Shown: one piece after another, positions 11,732 through 22,657 of the stretch
How positions within the stretch are numbered: position 1 is the first letter of the stretch
How the letters are laid out: each line of letters begins with the position of its first letter
NCBI GenBank assembly: GCA_009731375.1
Contig: BJOX01000309.1
Span: 529,543-578,597 of the forward strand
DNA from: Paulinella micropora
Lineage: Eukaryota > Cercozoa > Imbricatea > Euglyphida
DNA length: 49,055 nt
Reading direction: 5' to 3'
The notes under the pieces: model-generated
The model's database searches: none
Told to the model about the DNA's origin: nothing
What the model saw: only the letters and a program-made list of their open reading frames with translations
Translations under genes and position numbers: made by a program

Positions 11732-11862
11732 CCTGCCTGTCTGTCTGCCTGTCTGTCTGTTTGTCTGCTCGTCTGCCTGTCTGTCTGTCTGTCTGCTCGT
11801 CTGTTTGTCTGCTCGTCTGTTTGTCTGCTCGTCTGTTTGTCTGCTCGTCTGTTTGTCTGCTC

Positions 11863-11902
<40 letters not shown>

Positions 11903-12070
11903 ATCTATTCTACCTATCTTTTCTACCTATCTATTCTACCTATCTATTCTACCTATCTATTCTACCTATCTATTCTACCTATCTATTCTACCTATATATT
12001 CTATCTATCTATTCTATCTATCTATTCTATCTATCTATCTATCTATCTATCATTCCATCTATCACTCTCT
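11341..12070. repeat. (TATC)n/(TGTC)n array
   Basis: Follows the third exon 3 end copy (11302-11340). It changes gradually from TATC to TGTC, TGTT/GCTCG and TTCTACC variants. Confidence 0.95.
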
Positions 12071-12449
12071 CTCTCTCTCTCACTCCTTCATTATGTACGT
12101 TATTCCATTTATGTGTGTCATGTAAGCATGTGTTTTTTTATGTCTGTACATATATATATATAGATATATGCATGTATGTATATTATATTTATATTTATAT
12201 ATTAACACACACGCACACACACACACACATATATATACATATACATTATATACACATATATATGTATATAATATATATATACACATATATATGTATATAA
12301 TATATATATACACATATATATATATGTATATATATAGGGTACGTTCTTCGCGGACAAGAAGAGTAAAGAGATAGTCAAGATACATATATTTATATATATA
12401 CTTATATATATATGTATATCGCGGACAAGAAGAGTAAAGAGATAGTCAA

Positions 12450-12783
12450 AAATAATTGCGTTAGGCGTTTGTCCTGAATGCCGAAATGTACGAAACGCCG
12501 GCTGATTCGCTCGGGGTACATATATTGCGGGGCTCGGTTCCCGAGGGGAGGGCCCCCTGGACATCCCCTTTCCCATTCCCGCGGGGAGGTGCCGGCAATG
12601 CTGCCAAAACAAGAGGAATAGAGGCATTTTCACGACATTACGCAAATATTTGCATGAATTCCAAAAAAAACCATATAAACATCGACAAGGAGTCTGGAGC
12701 TTGACATCCTGCAAGTATGAGCCCTCAACTCCTCCTGGTTCCCGCAATAGAGAAAAACAAAAACACGCCAAAAAAAAAAGGAG

Positions 12784-12857
<74 letters not shown>
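12450..12857 (+). mobile_element. Possible polyadenylated retroposed fragment
   Basis: About 330 bp of ordinary sequence with a GC-rich middle lies between two exon 4 start copies. It ends in a run of about 72 A that meets a 10-N gap at 12860-12869. A unique body followed by long poly(A) suggests a retroposed transcript. I recognise no gene in it, and the gap prevents a search for a target-site duplication. Confidence 0.4.
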
Positions 12858-12859
<2 letters not shown>

Positions 12860-12879
12860 NNNNNNNNNNCAAGGCATTT

Positions 12880-12883
12880 TGTA

Positions 12884-12917
<34 letters not shown>

Positions 12918-12936
12918 CAGTACTGGCAGTTATGGA

Positions 12937-12986
<50 letters not shown>

Positions 12987-13178
12987 CGTACGTACGTACG
13001 TACATACATACACACACAACATACATACATACACACCATAGATGCATCGTAACTACGTGCGAGTACATACATGCATGTCATGCATTCATGCATACATGGA
13101 TGTGTACATTCTGCACGCATCTATCTATCTACAAGATTTATATATATATATGTATATATGTATATATAAAAATATATG

Positions 13179-13200
<22 letters not shown>
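12880..13200. repeat. AGT, ACGT/ACAT and TA repeats
   Basis: An AGT trinucleotide block is followed by ACGT/ACAT and TATA tracts. No gene is seen. Confidence 0.9.
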
Positions 13201-13210
<10 letters not shown>

Positions 13211-13585
13211 GGGTACGTTCTGCGCGGAGAAGAAGAGTAAAGAGATAGTCAAGATATATTTATATATATATATGTATATATATATACATATATATATAAT
13301 ATCCTATACATATATATAGGGTACGTTCTTCGCGGATAAGAAGAGTAAAGAGATAGTCAAGATATATATATACATATATATATATATATATGTATGTATA
13401 TGTATGTATTTTTTATGCAAATATATATATATATATACATGTTGTATTTATATATAGGATACGTTCTTCGCATAGAAGAAGAGTAAAGAGATAGTCAAGA
13501 TATATATATATATATGTATATATATATTTATATTGTATGTATATATAGGGTACGTTCTTCGCAGAGAAGAGTAAAGAGATAGTCA

Positions 13586-13640
<55 letters not shown>

Positions 13641-13708
13641 ATATAGGGTACGTTCTTCGCGGATAAGAAGAGTAAAGAGATAGTCAAGATATATATATAT
13701 ATATACAC

Positions 13709-13758
<50 letters not shown>

Positions 13759-13762
13759 TTAG

Positions 13763-13831
13763 GGTACGTTCTTCGCGGATAAGAAGAGTAAAGAGATAGT
13801 CAAGAGTGTGAAAGCCTCTGATGTCATGAAG
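13763..13831 (+). CDS. SET gene exon 4 (only complete copy)
   Basis: The acceptor is TGTTTAG and the donor GTATATC. This 69-bp exon has phase 0 at both ends and reads GTFFADKKSKEIVKSV then KASDVMK. It is Lys-rich and probably helical, upstream of the SET fold. It is the last of eight copies and the only one that continues past GTCAAG to a donor. Confidence 0.7.
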
Positions 13832-13834
13832 GTA

Positions 13835-13900
<66 letters not shown>

Positions 13901-14491
13901 CCTACCTACCTATCTATCTATCTACCTACCTACCTACCTACCTACCTACCTATCTACCTCCCTACCTCTACCTGCCTACCTACCTACCTACCTACCTACC
14001 TCTACCTACTTACCTACCTACCTCTACCTACCTAGCTAGCTAGCTACTGTATTATCGACAATGACACGCGGCATATATATATATCACATATATATACATA
14101 TAAATATATATCACATGTATATGTATATATATGTGCGCCCAGACAGCCAGACATCATCGTCGTCGTTGTTATTATTATTGTTGTTGTTGTTGTTGTTGTT
14201 ACTGTTGTTTTTTGTTGTTGTTGTTGTTGTCGTTGTTGTCGTCGTTGTTTTTGTTCTTCCTGTTGTTGTTCTTGTTCCTGCTGTTGTTGTTCCTGTTGTT
14301 GTTGTTCCTGTTGTTGTTGTTTTGTTGTCGTCGTTGTTGTCGTTGTTGTTGTTGTTGTTGTCGTTGTTGTTTTTGTTGTTCCTGTTGTTGTTGTTCCTTC
14401 TGTTGTTGTTCCTCTTGTTGTTGTTGTTCCTGTTGTTGTTTTGTTGTCGTCGTTGTCGTTGTTGTTGTTGTTGTTGTTGTCGTTGTTGTGT

Positions 14492-14523
<32 letters not shown>

Positions 14524-14583
14524 CTGTTGTTGGATGCATCATCCATCCATCCATCCATGCATCATCCATCCATCCATCCATCC

Positions 14584-14618
<35 letters not shown>

Positions 14619-14687
14619 CATCCATCCATCTATCTATCTGTCTATCTGTCTATCTATCTATCTATCCATCCATCCATCTATCTATAG
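13832..14687. repeat. Intron 4: (TATC/TACC)n, (TA)n, (TTG)n and ATCC repeats
   Basis: The intron includes a 370-bp TTG/TCG/CTG trinucleotide block at about 14155-14530, which gives false poly-Leu, poly-Val and poly-Cys frames, and (CATC)n before exon 5. Confidence 0.95.
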
Positions 14688-14775
14688 GCACAAGAAAAAC
14701 TCAAAGCAGAGGATAAGACTGTGATATCACCCGATAACGACAAATTTGATAACCTTATCACGTGGCTCAAAGATG
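14688..14775 (+). CDS. SET gene exon 5 (helix ending TWLKDG)
   Basis: The acceptor is CTATAG. It starts in phase 0 with AQEKLKAEDKT and ends DKFDNLITWLKDG in phase 1, with donor GTCTAT, which is weak. The D-x-F-x-x-L-x-x-W-L-x-x-G pattern is typical of the segment just before the SET fold in RuBisCO-LSMT/SETD3-like enzymes. It joins exon 6 in frame as DG then GAAFPNL. The same 3' part recurs twice downstream. Confidence 0.85.
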
Positions 14776-14870
14776 GTCTATCTATCTATCTATCTATCTA
14801 TCTACCTACCTACCTACCTACCTATCTATCTATAAACTACCTACCAACCTACCTAACTACCTACCTATAC

Positions 14871-14966
14871 ACTCAAAGCAGAGGATAAGACTGATCTCAC
14901 CCGATAACGACAAATTTGATAACCTTGTCACTTGGCTGAAAGATGGTCTATCTATCTATCTATCTG

Positions 14967-15002
<36 letters not shown>

Positions 15003-15148
15003 CCTACCTACCTACCTACCTACCTACCTATCTATAAACTACCTACCTACCAACTAACTACCTACCTACACACTCAAAGCAGAGGATAAGACTGTGATCT
15101 CACCCGATAACGACAAATTTGATAACCTTATCACGTGGCTCAAAGATG
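14871..15148 (+). repeat. Two extra 5'-truncated copies of exon 5
   Basis: Copies at 14871-14945 and 15072-15148 begin at ACTCAAAG and so lack the acceptor. They keep the end and the GTCTAT donor. The first lacks two bases (ACTGATC instead of ACTGTGATC), which breaks the frame. Each repeat unit also carries (TATC)n, (TACC)n and a TATAAACTACC linker, so exon piece and microsatellite were amplified together. Confidence 0.93.
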
Positions 15149-15149
15149 G

Positions 15150-15878
15150 TCTATCTATCTATCTATCTATCTACCTATCTACCTACCTATCTACCTATGC
15201 ATCTACCTATCTACCTATCTATCTATCTATCTATCTAACTAACTAACTAACTAACTATAGTTATATCTATGTATCTATCTATCTATCTACCTACCTACCT
15301 ACCTACCTACCTATCTATCTACCTATCTATCTATCTATCTACCTACCTACCTACCTACCTACCTATCTACCTATCTACCTATCTACCTACCTACCTACCT
15401 ACCTGCCTATCTATCTACCTACCTACCTACCTGCCTACCTACCTACCTACCTACCTACCTACCTTTCGTATCTCACCTTCATACACCATGCATGGCATAC
15501 ACACAAACATACATAAATATATAAATACATACATACATACATACATACATACATACATACATGCATGCAAACATGCATACAAACATGCATAAATACATAC
15601 ATACATACATACACATATATACATATACATACAGATCATATTAGTATTACTATTAGTATTAGTATTAGTATTAGTATTAGTATTAGTATGTATTAGAATT
15701 AGTATTTAGTATTTAGTATTTAGTATTTAATATTTAGTATTGGTATTGGTATTGGTATTGGTATTGGTATTAGTAAATAGTATTGGTATTAGATTAGTAG
15801 TAGTAGGTAGTAGTAGTAGTAGTGGTAGTGTTAGTATTAGTATTACATTAGTAGTATTATCTTTAGCTCTCTCTCTCT

Positions 15879-15915
<37 letters not shown>
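15150..15915. repeat. (TATC/TACC)n, (ACAT)n and (TTAGTA)n blocks ending in poly(T) and a gap
   Basis: Several simple repeats in series end in poly(T) that meets a 60-base gap at 15916-15975. Confidence 0.95.
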
Positions 15916-16129
15916 NNNNNNNNNNNNNNNNNNNNNNNNNNNNNNNNNNNNNNNNNNNNNNNNNNNNNNNNNNNNTCTCTCTCTCTCTCTCTCCCTCTCT
16001 CCCTCCCTCCCTCCCTTCCTCCCTTTTGCGAAGATGACAACATTACATCTCGTTAATTTTTAGTAACAGGCGGTCATCTGCCGCATGTTGTGAAGACACA
16101 CAAACAACCATTCAATATTTTCGTCTGAG

Positions 16130-16322
16130 CAAGTTGTCTTTCTTTCTTTCCTTCTTTCTTTCTTTCTTTCTTTCTTTTTCTTTCTTTCTTTTTCTTTCTT
16201 TCTTTCTTTCTTTCTTTCTGTCTTTCTTTCTTTCTTTCTTTCCCTTGCTTGGCCTTCTTTTCTTTTTTTTTCCTTTCCTTACCTTTCCTTTCCTTTCGTT
16301 TCTTTCTTTTTCTTTCTTTCTT

Positions 16323-16389
<67 letters not shown>
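16130..16389. repeat. (CTTT)n and (CT)n tract ending at a 10-N gap
   Basis: About 260 bp of pyrimidine. The gap is at 16390-16399, and the sequence resumes as (GGGA)n and (GGTA)n. Confidence 0.95.
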
Positions 16390-16475
16390 NNNNNNNNNNG
16401 AGGTAGGTAGGGAGGGAGGGAGGGAGGGAGGGAGGGAGTAGGTAGGTTGTAGGTAGGTAGGAAGGTAGGTAGGTA

Positions 16476-16702
16476 ATAGAACTTCATTATGAGGTGTTAG
16501 GAAACACAGCGTTGCCTAGTAAGGCAAGACAGAATATAGGAGAGAATTATATATGAAATACGAATAAAAGCGAGGCCTTCCTACCTACCCTACCTTCCTC
16601 GCTTTTATTCTTATCCCCTTCATATTATAATTCTCTCCTATATTCTGTCTTGCCTTCCTAGGCAACGCGGTGTTTCCTAACACCTCATAATGAAGTTATA
16701 TT
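16476..16702. repeat. Inverted repeat built from exon 6 start copies
   Basis: The arms are about 16476-16572 and 16604-16702. Each carries a diverged copy of the exon 6 start (TTTCCTAACACCTCATAATGAAGTT on the right arm, its reverse complement on the left). A further direct partial copy lies at 16809-16846 (after CTAG, including CCCAACCTCATAATGAAG). The inverted copy shows that the process is not limited to head-to-tail duplication. Confidence 0.8.
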
Positions 16703-16972
16703 CCCTACCTACCTACCTACCCACCTACTTACCTCCCTCCCTACCTTCCTACCTACCTACCTACCTTCCTCGCGTTTATTCGCTTCCCCTTCATGACTGC
16801 GGTACTAGGCGGGGTTGTATTTCCCAACCTCATAATGAAGTTCTATTACCTACCTACCACCTACCTTCCTACCTACCTGCCTACCTACCTACCTCCCTCC
16901 CTCCCCCTACCTACCTGCCTACCTCCCTACCTACCTTCCTACTTACCTACCTATCTTCCTCGCGTTTATTAG

Positions 16973-17020
16973 GTGGGGCTGCATTTCCCAACCTCATAAT
17001 GAAGTTCTATACGGTTGATT
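16973..17020 (+). CDS. SET gene exon 6 (5' part; runs into gap)
   Basis: The acceptor is TTATTAG. Two bases complete a Gly codon with exon 5, then it reads GAAFPNLIMKFYTVD and continues into the 316-base gap. The family normally has an aromatic-rich strand followed by Arg-Gly-Val here. The rest of this exon, and possibly an intron, must lie in the gap. The join TWLKDG-GAAFPNL fits the family pattern well. Confidence 0.75.
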
Positions 17021-17336
17021 NNNNNNNNNNNNNNNNNNNNNNNNNNNNNNNNNNNNNNNNNNNNNNNNNNNNNNNNNNNNNNNNNNNNNNNNNNNNNNNN
17101 NNNNNNNNNNNNNNNNNNNNNNNNNNNNNNNNNNNNNNNNNNNNNNNNNNNNNNNNNNNNNNNNNNNNNNNNNNNNNNNNNNNNNNNNNNNNNNNNNNNN
17201 NNNNNNNNNNNNNNNNNNNNNNNNNNNNNNNNNNNNNNNNNNNNNNNNNNNNNNNNNNNNNNNNNNNNNNNNNNNNNNNNNNNNNNNNNNNNNNNNNNNN
17301 NNNNNNNNNNNNNNNNNNNNNNNNNNNNNNNNNNNN
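17021..17336. other. Assembly gap inside the SET gene
   Basis: 316 N bases. It hides the coding sequence between FYTVD and EKDELIL. Confidence 0.98.
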
Positions 17337-17435
17337 TGGAAAAAGATGAGCTGATTCTATCCGTTCCTCTTCCTCTTATCATTACAACAGAGGTAGCAAA
17401 GGAATCGGACATCGGGCAGAGAATCAAAAACTCGG
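17337..17435 (+). CDS. SET gene exon 7 (start of the SET fold; 5' end in gap)
   Basis: It reads EKDELILSVPLPLIITTEVA then KESDIGQRIKNSG. The pattern acidic-ELIL-x-VP-x-x-L-x-x-T-x-E-x-A-x-x-S-x-I-G is a hallmark of this SET subgroup. It ends in phase 1 at a weak donor (GTTGCC), and exon 8 supplies two bases to give Gly then CQLYSDHS. The intron begins directly with CCTATC repeats. Confidence 0.85.
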
Positions 17436-17442
17436 GTTGCCC

Positions 17443-17480
<38 letters not shown>

Positions 17481-17691
17481 GGACTAACGGCTTCCTTTTC
17501 TTTCCCTTCTTCCTTATCCTCCCCAGTCTCCATTCCTAGATTGCCTTTTTCTTCAACGTCCTCCTCTTCTTTTTTCCAGAACACAGTCTACCCGTGATTC
17601 CCATCCCGGACACATGCACAGTACACAAATTACTGTTTGATGTGAAACTGCGTTCCTTTGCAAGGACTACATTCCTTTGCGACATCTCATC
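17481..17691 (+). mobile_element. TATC-tailed repeat family 2, truncated copy
   Basis: Near identical to 31648-31853, which lies directly downstream of the non-LTR retrotransposon frame. Both end GCGAYATCTCATC followed by (TATC)n. I read it as a severely 5'-truncated copy of that element's 3' untranslated region. Confidence 0.75.
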
Positions 17692-17710
17692 TATCTATCT
17701 ATCTACCTAC

Positions 17711-17752
<42 letters not shown>

Positions 17753-17803
17753 GTCTATCTGTCTTTCTGTCTGTCTGTCTGTCTGTCTGTGTGTGTGTGT
17801 GTG

Positions 17804-17861
<58 letters not shown>

Positions 17862-17871
17862 TCTCTCGTAG
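17692..17871. repeat. (TATC)n, (TGTC)n and (CT)n
   Basis: Simple repeats following the truncated element. From 17872 to 18218 the sequence is ordinary intron with no recognised feature. Confidence 0.9.
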
Positions 17872-18218
17872 CTTGTTAGCTCTACTCCGACCACTTTCTG
17901 TCTCACCGCCACACCACAAGCACCACACAAACACAACCTAACTGATCTTTGCGCGAACCGGCGCCACCATGGTGGCGCAAAAAAACCTGAATTTTCCGGG
18001 TGTTTTACGCCACCCGGCACCACAATTTTATCAGAAAAAAAACGCAGGAAACTATTCCCCCTAAACTACTGCATCTTTTTCCAAACCGCCTTCAGATTCT
18101 GAAAGCTCACACTCGATATTACTGCTCACCAAACTAATGGCGAATTTTGGACAACCTTTGCCCCATCAACTTTTTTTCAATGAAAAAAAAATTAAATTTT
18201 ATTTTTTTGTGGTGGTAG

Positions 18219-18355
18219 GGTGTCAGCTCTACTCTGACCATTCCTGGCTGGCGGCGTTCTTGCTTCAAGAGAAGTACAATGCTACTTCCAAGTGGCGCCC
18301 TTATCTGGATATCCTCCCCGTTCACTATCGCAACATGCCTCTCTTCTTCGACGAC
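18219..18355 (+). CDS. SET gene exon 8 (SET N-terminal helix and PYL-x-x-LP segment)
   Basis: The acceptor is GTGGTAG and the donor GTACGTAA, the strongest donor in the gene. It reads CQLYSDHSWLAAFLLQEKYN, then KWRPYLDILPVHYRNMPLFFDD. The LA-x-FLL-x-E-x-x-n-x-S-x-W-x-PY-x-x-x-LP...PLFF pattern is diagnostic for RuBisCO-LSMT/SETD-type SET proteins. It ends in phase 0 and joins exon 9 as FFDD-EELGWLKGS, exactly the family order. Confidence 0.92.
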
Positions 18356-18418
18356 GTACGTAATAAGCAAAAAACAAACTATCTATCTATCTATCTATCT
18401 ATCTCTCTATCTATCTAT

Positions 18419-18529
18419 CCTCTCTTCTTCGATGATGTACGTAAGCAAAGACAAGCAAGCAAAGAAACAAACAAACAAACAACAACAACAGCATCAACGA
18501 CGACAACGACAACAACACAACAAAATCGA

Positions 18530-18577
<48 letters not shown>

Positions 18578-18625
18578 GATATCTTACATGATCACTATCT
18601 CAACATGCCTTTCTTCTTCGATGAT
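18419..18625 (+). repeat. Two extra copies of the exon 8 end
   Basis: 18419-18436 (CTCTTCTTCGATGAT then GTACGTAAGCAAAG) keeps the donor and first intron bases. 18578-18625 is longer, starting GATATCTTACATGATCAC, but has GG in place of the GT donor. (TATC)n and CAA-rich sequence separate them. Confidence 0.9.
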
Positions 18626-18662
18626 GGAACCAAACAAACGACGACAACAACAACAAAACAAA

Positions 18663-18665
18663 CCA

Positions 18666-18704
<39 letters not shown>

Positions 18705-18813
18705 ACGCCTCAGTCAAATTATCGATCTTTCTCTATCTCTCTATCTATTCATATTTTCATAGTACTTTTCAAAATCATTTTTTCTATCTGTTTATCTTGG
18801 CTATCTATCTTGG

Positions 18814-18873
<60 letters not shown>

Positions 18874-18982
18874 GTATCTTTCTATCTATCTATCTACCTA
18901 CCTACCTACCTATCTATCTATCTATCTTCGTGACGTATGATGAGCAACAAAATAACACCATCTTTCTAGTCTGATCTAGAAT

Positions 18983-19031
<49 letters not shown>
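18663..19031. repeat. Poly(A), (TATC)n and a second poly(A) running into a gap
   Basis: An A tract at 18667-18703, TATC repeats at about 18800-18925, then poly(A) at 18987-19031 meeting N bases 19032-19374. After the gap come G and CT runs. Confidence 0.93.
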
Positions 19032-19463
19032 NNNNNNNNNNNNNNNNNNNNNNNNNNNNNNNNNNNNNNNNNNNNNNNNNNNNNNNNNNNNNNNNNNNNN
19101 NNNNNNNNNNNNNNNNNNNNNNNNNNNNNNNNNNNNNNNNNNNNNNNNNNNNNNNNNNNNNNNNNNNNNNNNNNNNNNNNNNNNNNNNNNNNNNNNNNNN
19201 NNNNNNNNNNNNNNNNNNNNNNNNNNNNNNNNNNNNNNNNNNNNNNNNNNNNNNNNNNNNNNNNNNNNNNNNNNNNNNNNNNNNNNNNNNNNNNNNNNNN
19301 NNNNNNNNNNNNNNNNNNNNNNNNNNNNNNNNNNNNNNNNNNNNNNNNNNNNNNNNNNNNNNNNNNNNNNNNNNGGGGGGGGGGGGGGGGGGGTCGTTTT
19401 TCATCCTTCTCTTTTTTTCTTTTTTCTTATTTTATATTCGTCAACCTTTCTCTCTCTCTTTCT

Positions 19464-19501
<38 letters not shown>

Positions 19502-19519
19502 CCCTTTTTTTTTTTTAAG

Positions 19520-19591
19520 GAGGAGTTGGGTTGGCTCAAGGGCTCATTCACTACTAAGATGATATCTGACCGCAAGTTCTCCCTCAGACTG
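19520..19591 (+). CDS. SET gene exon 9 (EELGWLKGS)
   Basis: The acceptor is a T tract followed by AAG. It reads EELGWLKGSFTTKMISDRKF then SLRL, with phase 0 at both ends and a weak donor (GTCAAT). The segment after PLFF in the family is acidic-E-L-x-x-L-x-G-S, as seen. It joins exon 10 as SLRL-EYDNICK. A diverged copy of the ISDRKF part lies at 20072-20098 after its own AG. Confidence 0.82.
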
Positions 19592-19813
19592 GTCAATCAC
19601 TCCACACACACGCACACACACACATCTTTTCTTTCTTTTCTTTTCTTTTCTCTTTTCTTTTCTCCGTCCTTTTCTTTTCTTTTTCTTTTCCTTTCTTTTC
19701 TTTTCACACACATGGTGCAGCACGTTCAACACCTGAGTGTATGTATGTATGTATGTATGTATGTATGTATGTATGTTAGTTTGTACGTATGACTTGTCTG
19801 GCTGAGAGGTGTT

Positions 19814-19855
<42 letters not shown>

Positions 19856-20093
19856 TGTATGTACGCTTGTTTGTATATATCAATCTGAGAGATGTATATA
19901 TGTATGTATGTATGTTTGTATGTTTGTTCGCTGTTGTGCGCGTCAGTCTGAGAGATATGTGTATGTATGTACGTTTGTACGTTTGTACGTTGGTTGGTTT
20001 GTTGGTCCGTACAAGTTATGAGACACACACACACACACACGCACACACACCTTCTCGTCCTCTTTATTCAGACGAAACGATCTCTGACCGCAA

Positions 20094-20147
<54 letters not shown>

Positions 20148-20184
20148 ACACACACATACATACCTCCCTCGTCTTCCTTCACCA

Positions 20185-20228
<44 letters not shown>

Positions 20229-20317
20229 GCATATCTTACATAAGTGCATGCGTCTTGGTTCCTCGATATTCGTTATATGAGTATGATAATATCTATCTAT
20301 CAATCTATCTATCTATC
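19592..20317. repeat. Intron 9: (CTTTT)n, (TATG)n, (TA)n, (CA)n and (CT)n
   Basis: Simple repeats with an exon 9 fragment at 20072-20098 running directly into (CT)n, and three copies of a CTGAGAGATGT-like word near 19801, 19882 and 19949. Confidence 0.9.
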
Positions 20318-20791
20318 TTTGGTTTTTTTGAAATGGGTGCCATCTGTCGACAGACAGAGAATTAGGGGATGGTGTGGGTGTGCTGGGCCCGTGGTGGGAT
20401 GCCTTAGGTGTGCCTAGCCATACGCCTATAAGTCACATGCCGAAATAGCGACGGGAAGCACAATCCTGTTCCCTCAGGGTGCCCTTTCTCGCTTGTTGAG
20501 CCCGGAATAAAACCCACAGTGCTCTGTCGGTTTATGCTAGACTGTCGATGTCACAGTCTCGAAACTCCATCTGCTTACTGGGCCCTCTGTAATGGAGGTG
20601 GGAGCTCGTTCTGCAAGGGGCGCTTATGGAACGAGCCCTGGCCCCGCCTGGTACTAGGGAGGTTTGGTATCGCCTGTATCAGTCCCTTCCGTGCAAACAT
20701 CACGGCTTAGCTGGGCATCGGGTTAATACTTTACCCACAGACTTCCTTGGTTGACGAAATCAGAAGCTCTGACATTAGTCGATATCTCATC
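20318..20791 (+). mobile_element. TATC-tailed repeat family 1, longer copy
   Basis: About 470 bp, more than 90% like 32687-33200 by eye, ending GTCGATATCTCATC before TATC repeats. It contains an AATAAAACCC word. I find no long frame and no clear RNA polymerase III box. Confidence 0.8.
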
Positions 20792-20799
20792 TCTCTAAA

Positions 20800-20860
<61 letters not shown>

Positions 20861-20944
20861 GTCTGTCTCTCTGTCTATCTGTCTATCTATCTATCTATCT
20901 ATCTATCATGTATGTACTCCGAGTTTCCCAAGTGCACCGCCGTG

Positions 20945-21180
20945 TAACAAAAACGATAATGATAATAATAATAATAATAATAATAATTATTATTATTATT
21001 ATTATAAAATGATAATAAAAACAATACATGGCTTCACACTTGTCGTTAATGATAATAATGATAATAATAGTAATAATAAGAAAAAGAATAAGAATAAGAG
21101 TAAGAATAAGAATAAGAATAAGAATAAGAATAAGAAATAAGAACAATAAATGATAATGATAATAATAATATGTATGTATG
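20945..21180. repeat. (AAT)n/(GAATAA)n microsatellite
   Basis: ATA and AATAAG repeats, with the word CAATACATGGCTTCACACTTGTCG (21024-21047) that recurs at 21661. Confidence 0.9.
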
Positions 21181-21183
21181 TAT

Positions 21184-21353
21184 CGTCTGCCAATTGCTGA
21201 GCCAAAAGGCCATGTGCGTCCAGTCCTCCATTCCATAAGGAAAGTCTCCACACCAATCGGTGGAATAAAGGAAGTGACGGCATAGAACATTACTCTAGGA
21301 GCTTTATACCAATCAGCCCATGGAAAGGGACCGATGGCCTATGTACTCCCTAG

Positions 21354-21395
<42 letters not shown>

Positions 21396-21569
21396 GTGTA
21401 TCTCCTGCCAATTGCTGAGCCAAAAGGCCATGTGCATCCAGTCCTCCATTCCATAAGGAAAGTCTCCACACCAATCGGTGGAATAAAGGAAGTGACGGCA
21501 TAGAACATTACTCTAGGAGCTTTATACCAATCAGCCCATGGAAAGGACCGATGGCCTATGTACTCCCTA

Positions 21570-21645
<76 letters not shown>

Positions 21646-22090
21646 TGATAATAATAACAACAATACATGGCTTCACACTTGTCGTTAATAATAATAATAA
21701 TAATAATAATAATGTATTGCTGAGCCAAAAGGCCATGTGCATCCAGTCCTTCATTCCATAAGGAAAGTCTCCACACCAATCGGTGGAATAAAGGAAGTGA
21801 CTGCATAGAACATTACTCTAGGAGCTTTATACCAATCAGCCCATTGAAAAGGACCAATGGCCTATGTACTCCCTAATAATAATGATAATAATAATAATAG
21901 TAATAACAATAATAATAATGTATCTCCTGCCAATTGCTGAGCCAAAAGGCCATGTGCATCCAGTCCTCCATTCCATAAGGAAAGTCTCCACACCAATCGG
22001 TGGAATAAAGGAAGTGACGGCATAGAACATTACTCTAGGAGCTTTATACCAATCAGCCCATTAAAAAGGACCAATGGCCTATGTACTCCC

Positions 22091-22093
<3 letters not shown>
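21184..22093. mobile_element. Four tandemly placed copies of an approximately 165-bp (TAA)n-flanked element
   Basis: Copies at 21184-21353, 21400-21569, 21715-21873 (lacking its first bases) and 21920-22092 share TGCCAATTGCTGAGCCAAAA at one end and CCTATGTACTCCCTA at the other, each followed by (ATA)n. They are more than 95% alike, so the amplification is recent. I see no tRNA boxes or coding potential. Confidence 0.85.
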
Positions 22094-22142
<49 letters not shown>

Positions 22143-22275
22143 CATCATCATCATCATAATCATCATAATCACAATCATCATCATCATCATAATCATAATC
22201 ATCATCATCATCATAACCACAATAACCTAGCTTCACATTTCTCGGTCCACTTTGGTAGTGGTAGTAGTAGTAGTC

Positions 22276-22306
<31 letters not shown>

Positions 22307-22339
22307 ATGTCTTGGTTGCTTTTTCCACTCTTTGGTTAG

Positions 22340-22428
22340 GAGTACGACAACATCTGCAAATATGTTCCAGAATTCTCCCAGTACCACCATTTAGACTTCT
22401 CCTGGGCCCGGGTGGCCGTCATCACGCG
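22340..22428 (+). CDS. SET gene exon 10 (FSWARVAVITR)
   Basis: The acceptor is TTGGTTAG. It starts in phase 0 with EYDNICKYVPEFSQYHHLDF and ends SWARVAVIT plus two bases of Arg, with donor GTGTCG. The F-x-WA-x-x-x-V-x-(S/T)-R motif is the conserved helix before the ADMLNH motif. Exon 11 completes the Arg codon. The family often has a few more residues between this helix and ADMLNH, so a small exon may be hidden in gap 22658-23519; the direct join is also in frame. Confidence 0.87.
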
Positions 22429-22491
22429 GTGTCGGCTGCTTTCTCTTTGTCTCTATCTATCTATCTATCTATCTATCTATTTATCTATCTA

Positions 22492-22522
<31 letters not shown>

Positions 22523-22657
22523 GTCTGTCTATCTATCTATCTATCTGTCTGTCTGTCTGTCTGTTTATCTATCTATCTATCTATCTATCTCTCTCTTTCT
22601 ATCTATCTGTCTCTCTCTCTCTCTATATATATATATATCCTCTCCCTCCTAACCCCC

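Larger units (their letters stand above)
12338..13688 (+). repeat. Seven extra copies of the exon 4 start plus acceptor
   Basis: Copies of the first 42 bp of exon 4 (GGTACGTTCTTCGCGGATAA and onward), most preceded by TATATAG, lie at 12338-12379, 12420-12449 (truncated), 13212-13253, 13320-13361, 13458-13499, 13549-13587 and 13647-13688. (TA)n separates them. All end at about the same internal base (GTCAAG) and then run into TA repeat. Copy 6 lacks 3 bp and others carry substitutions. Confidence 0.93.
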
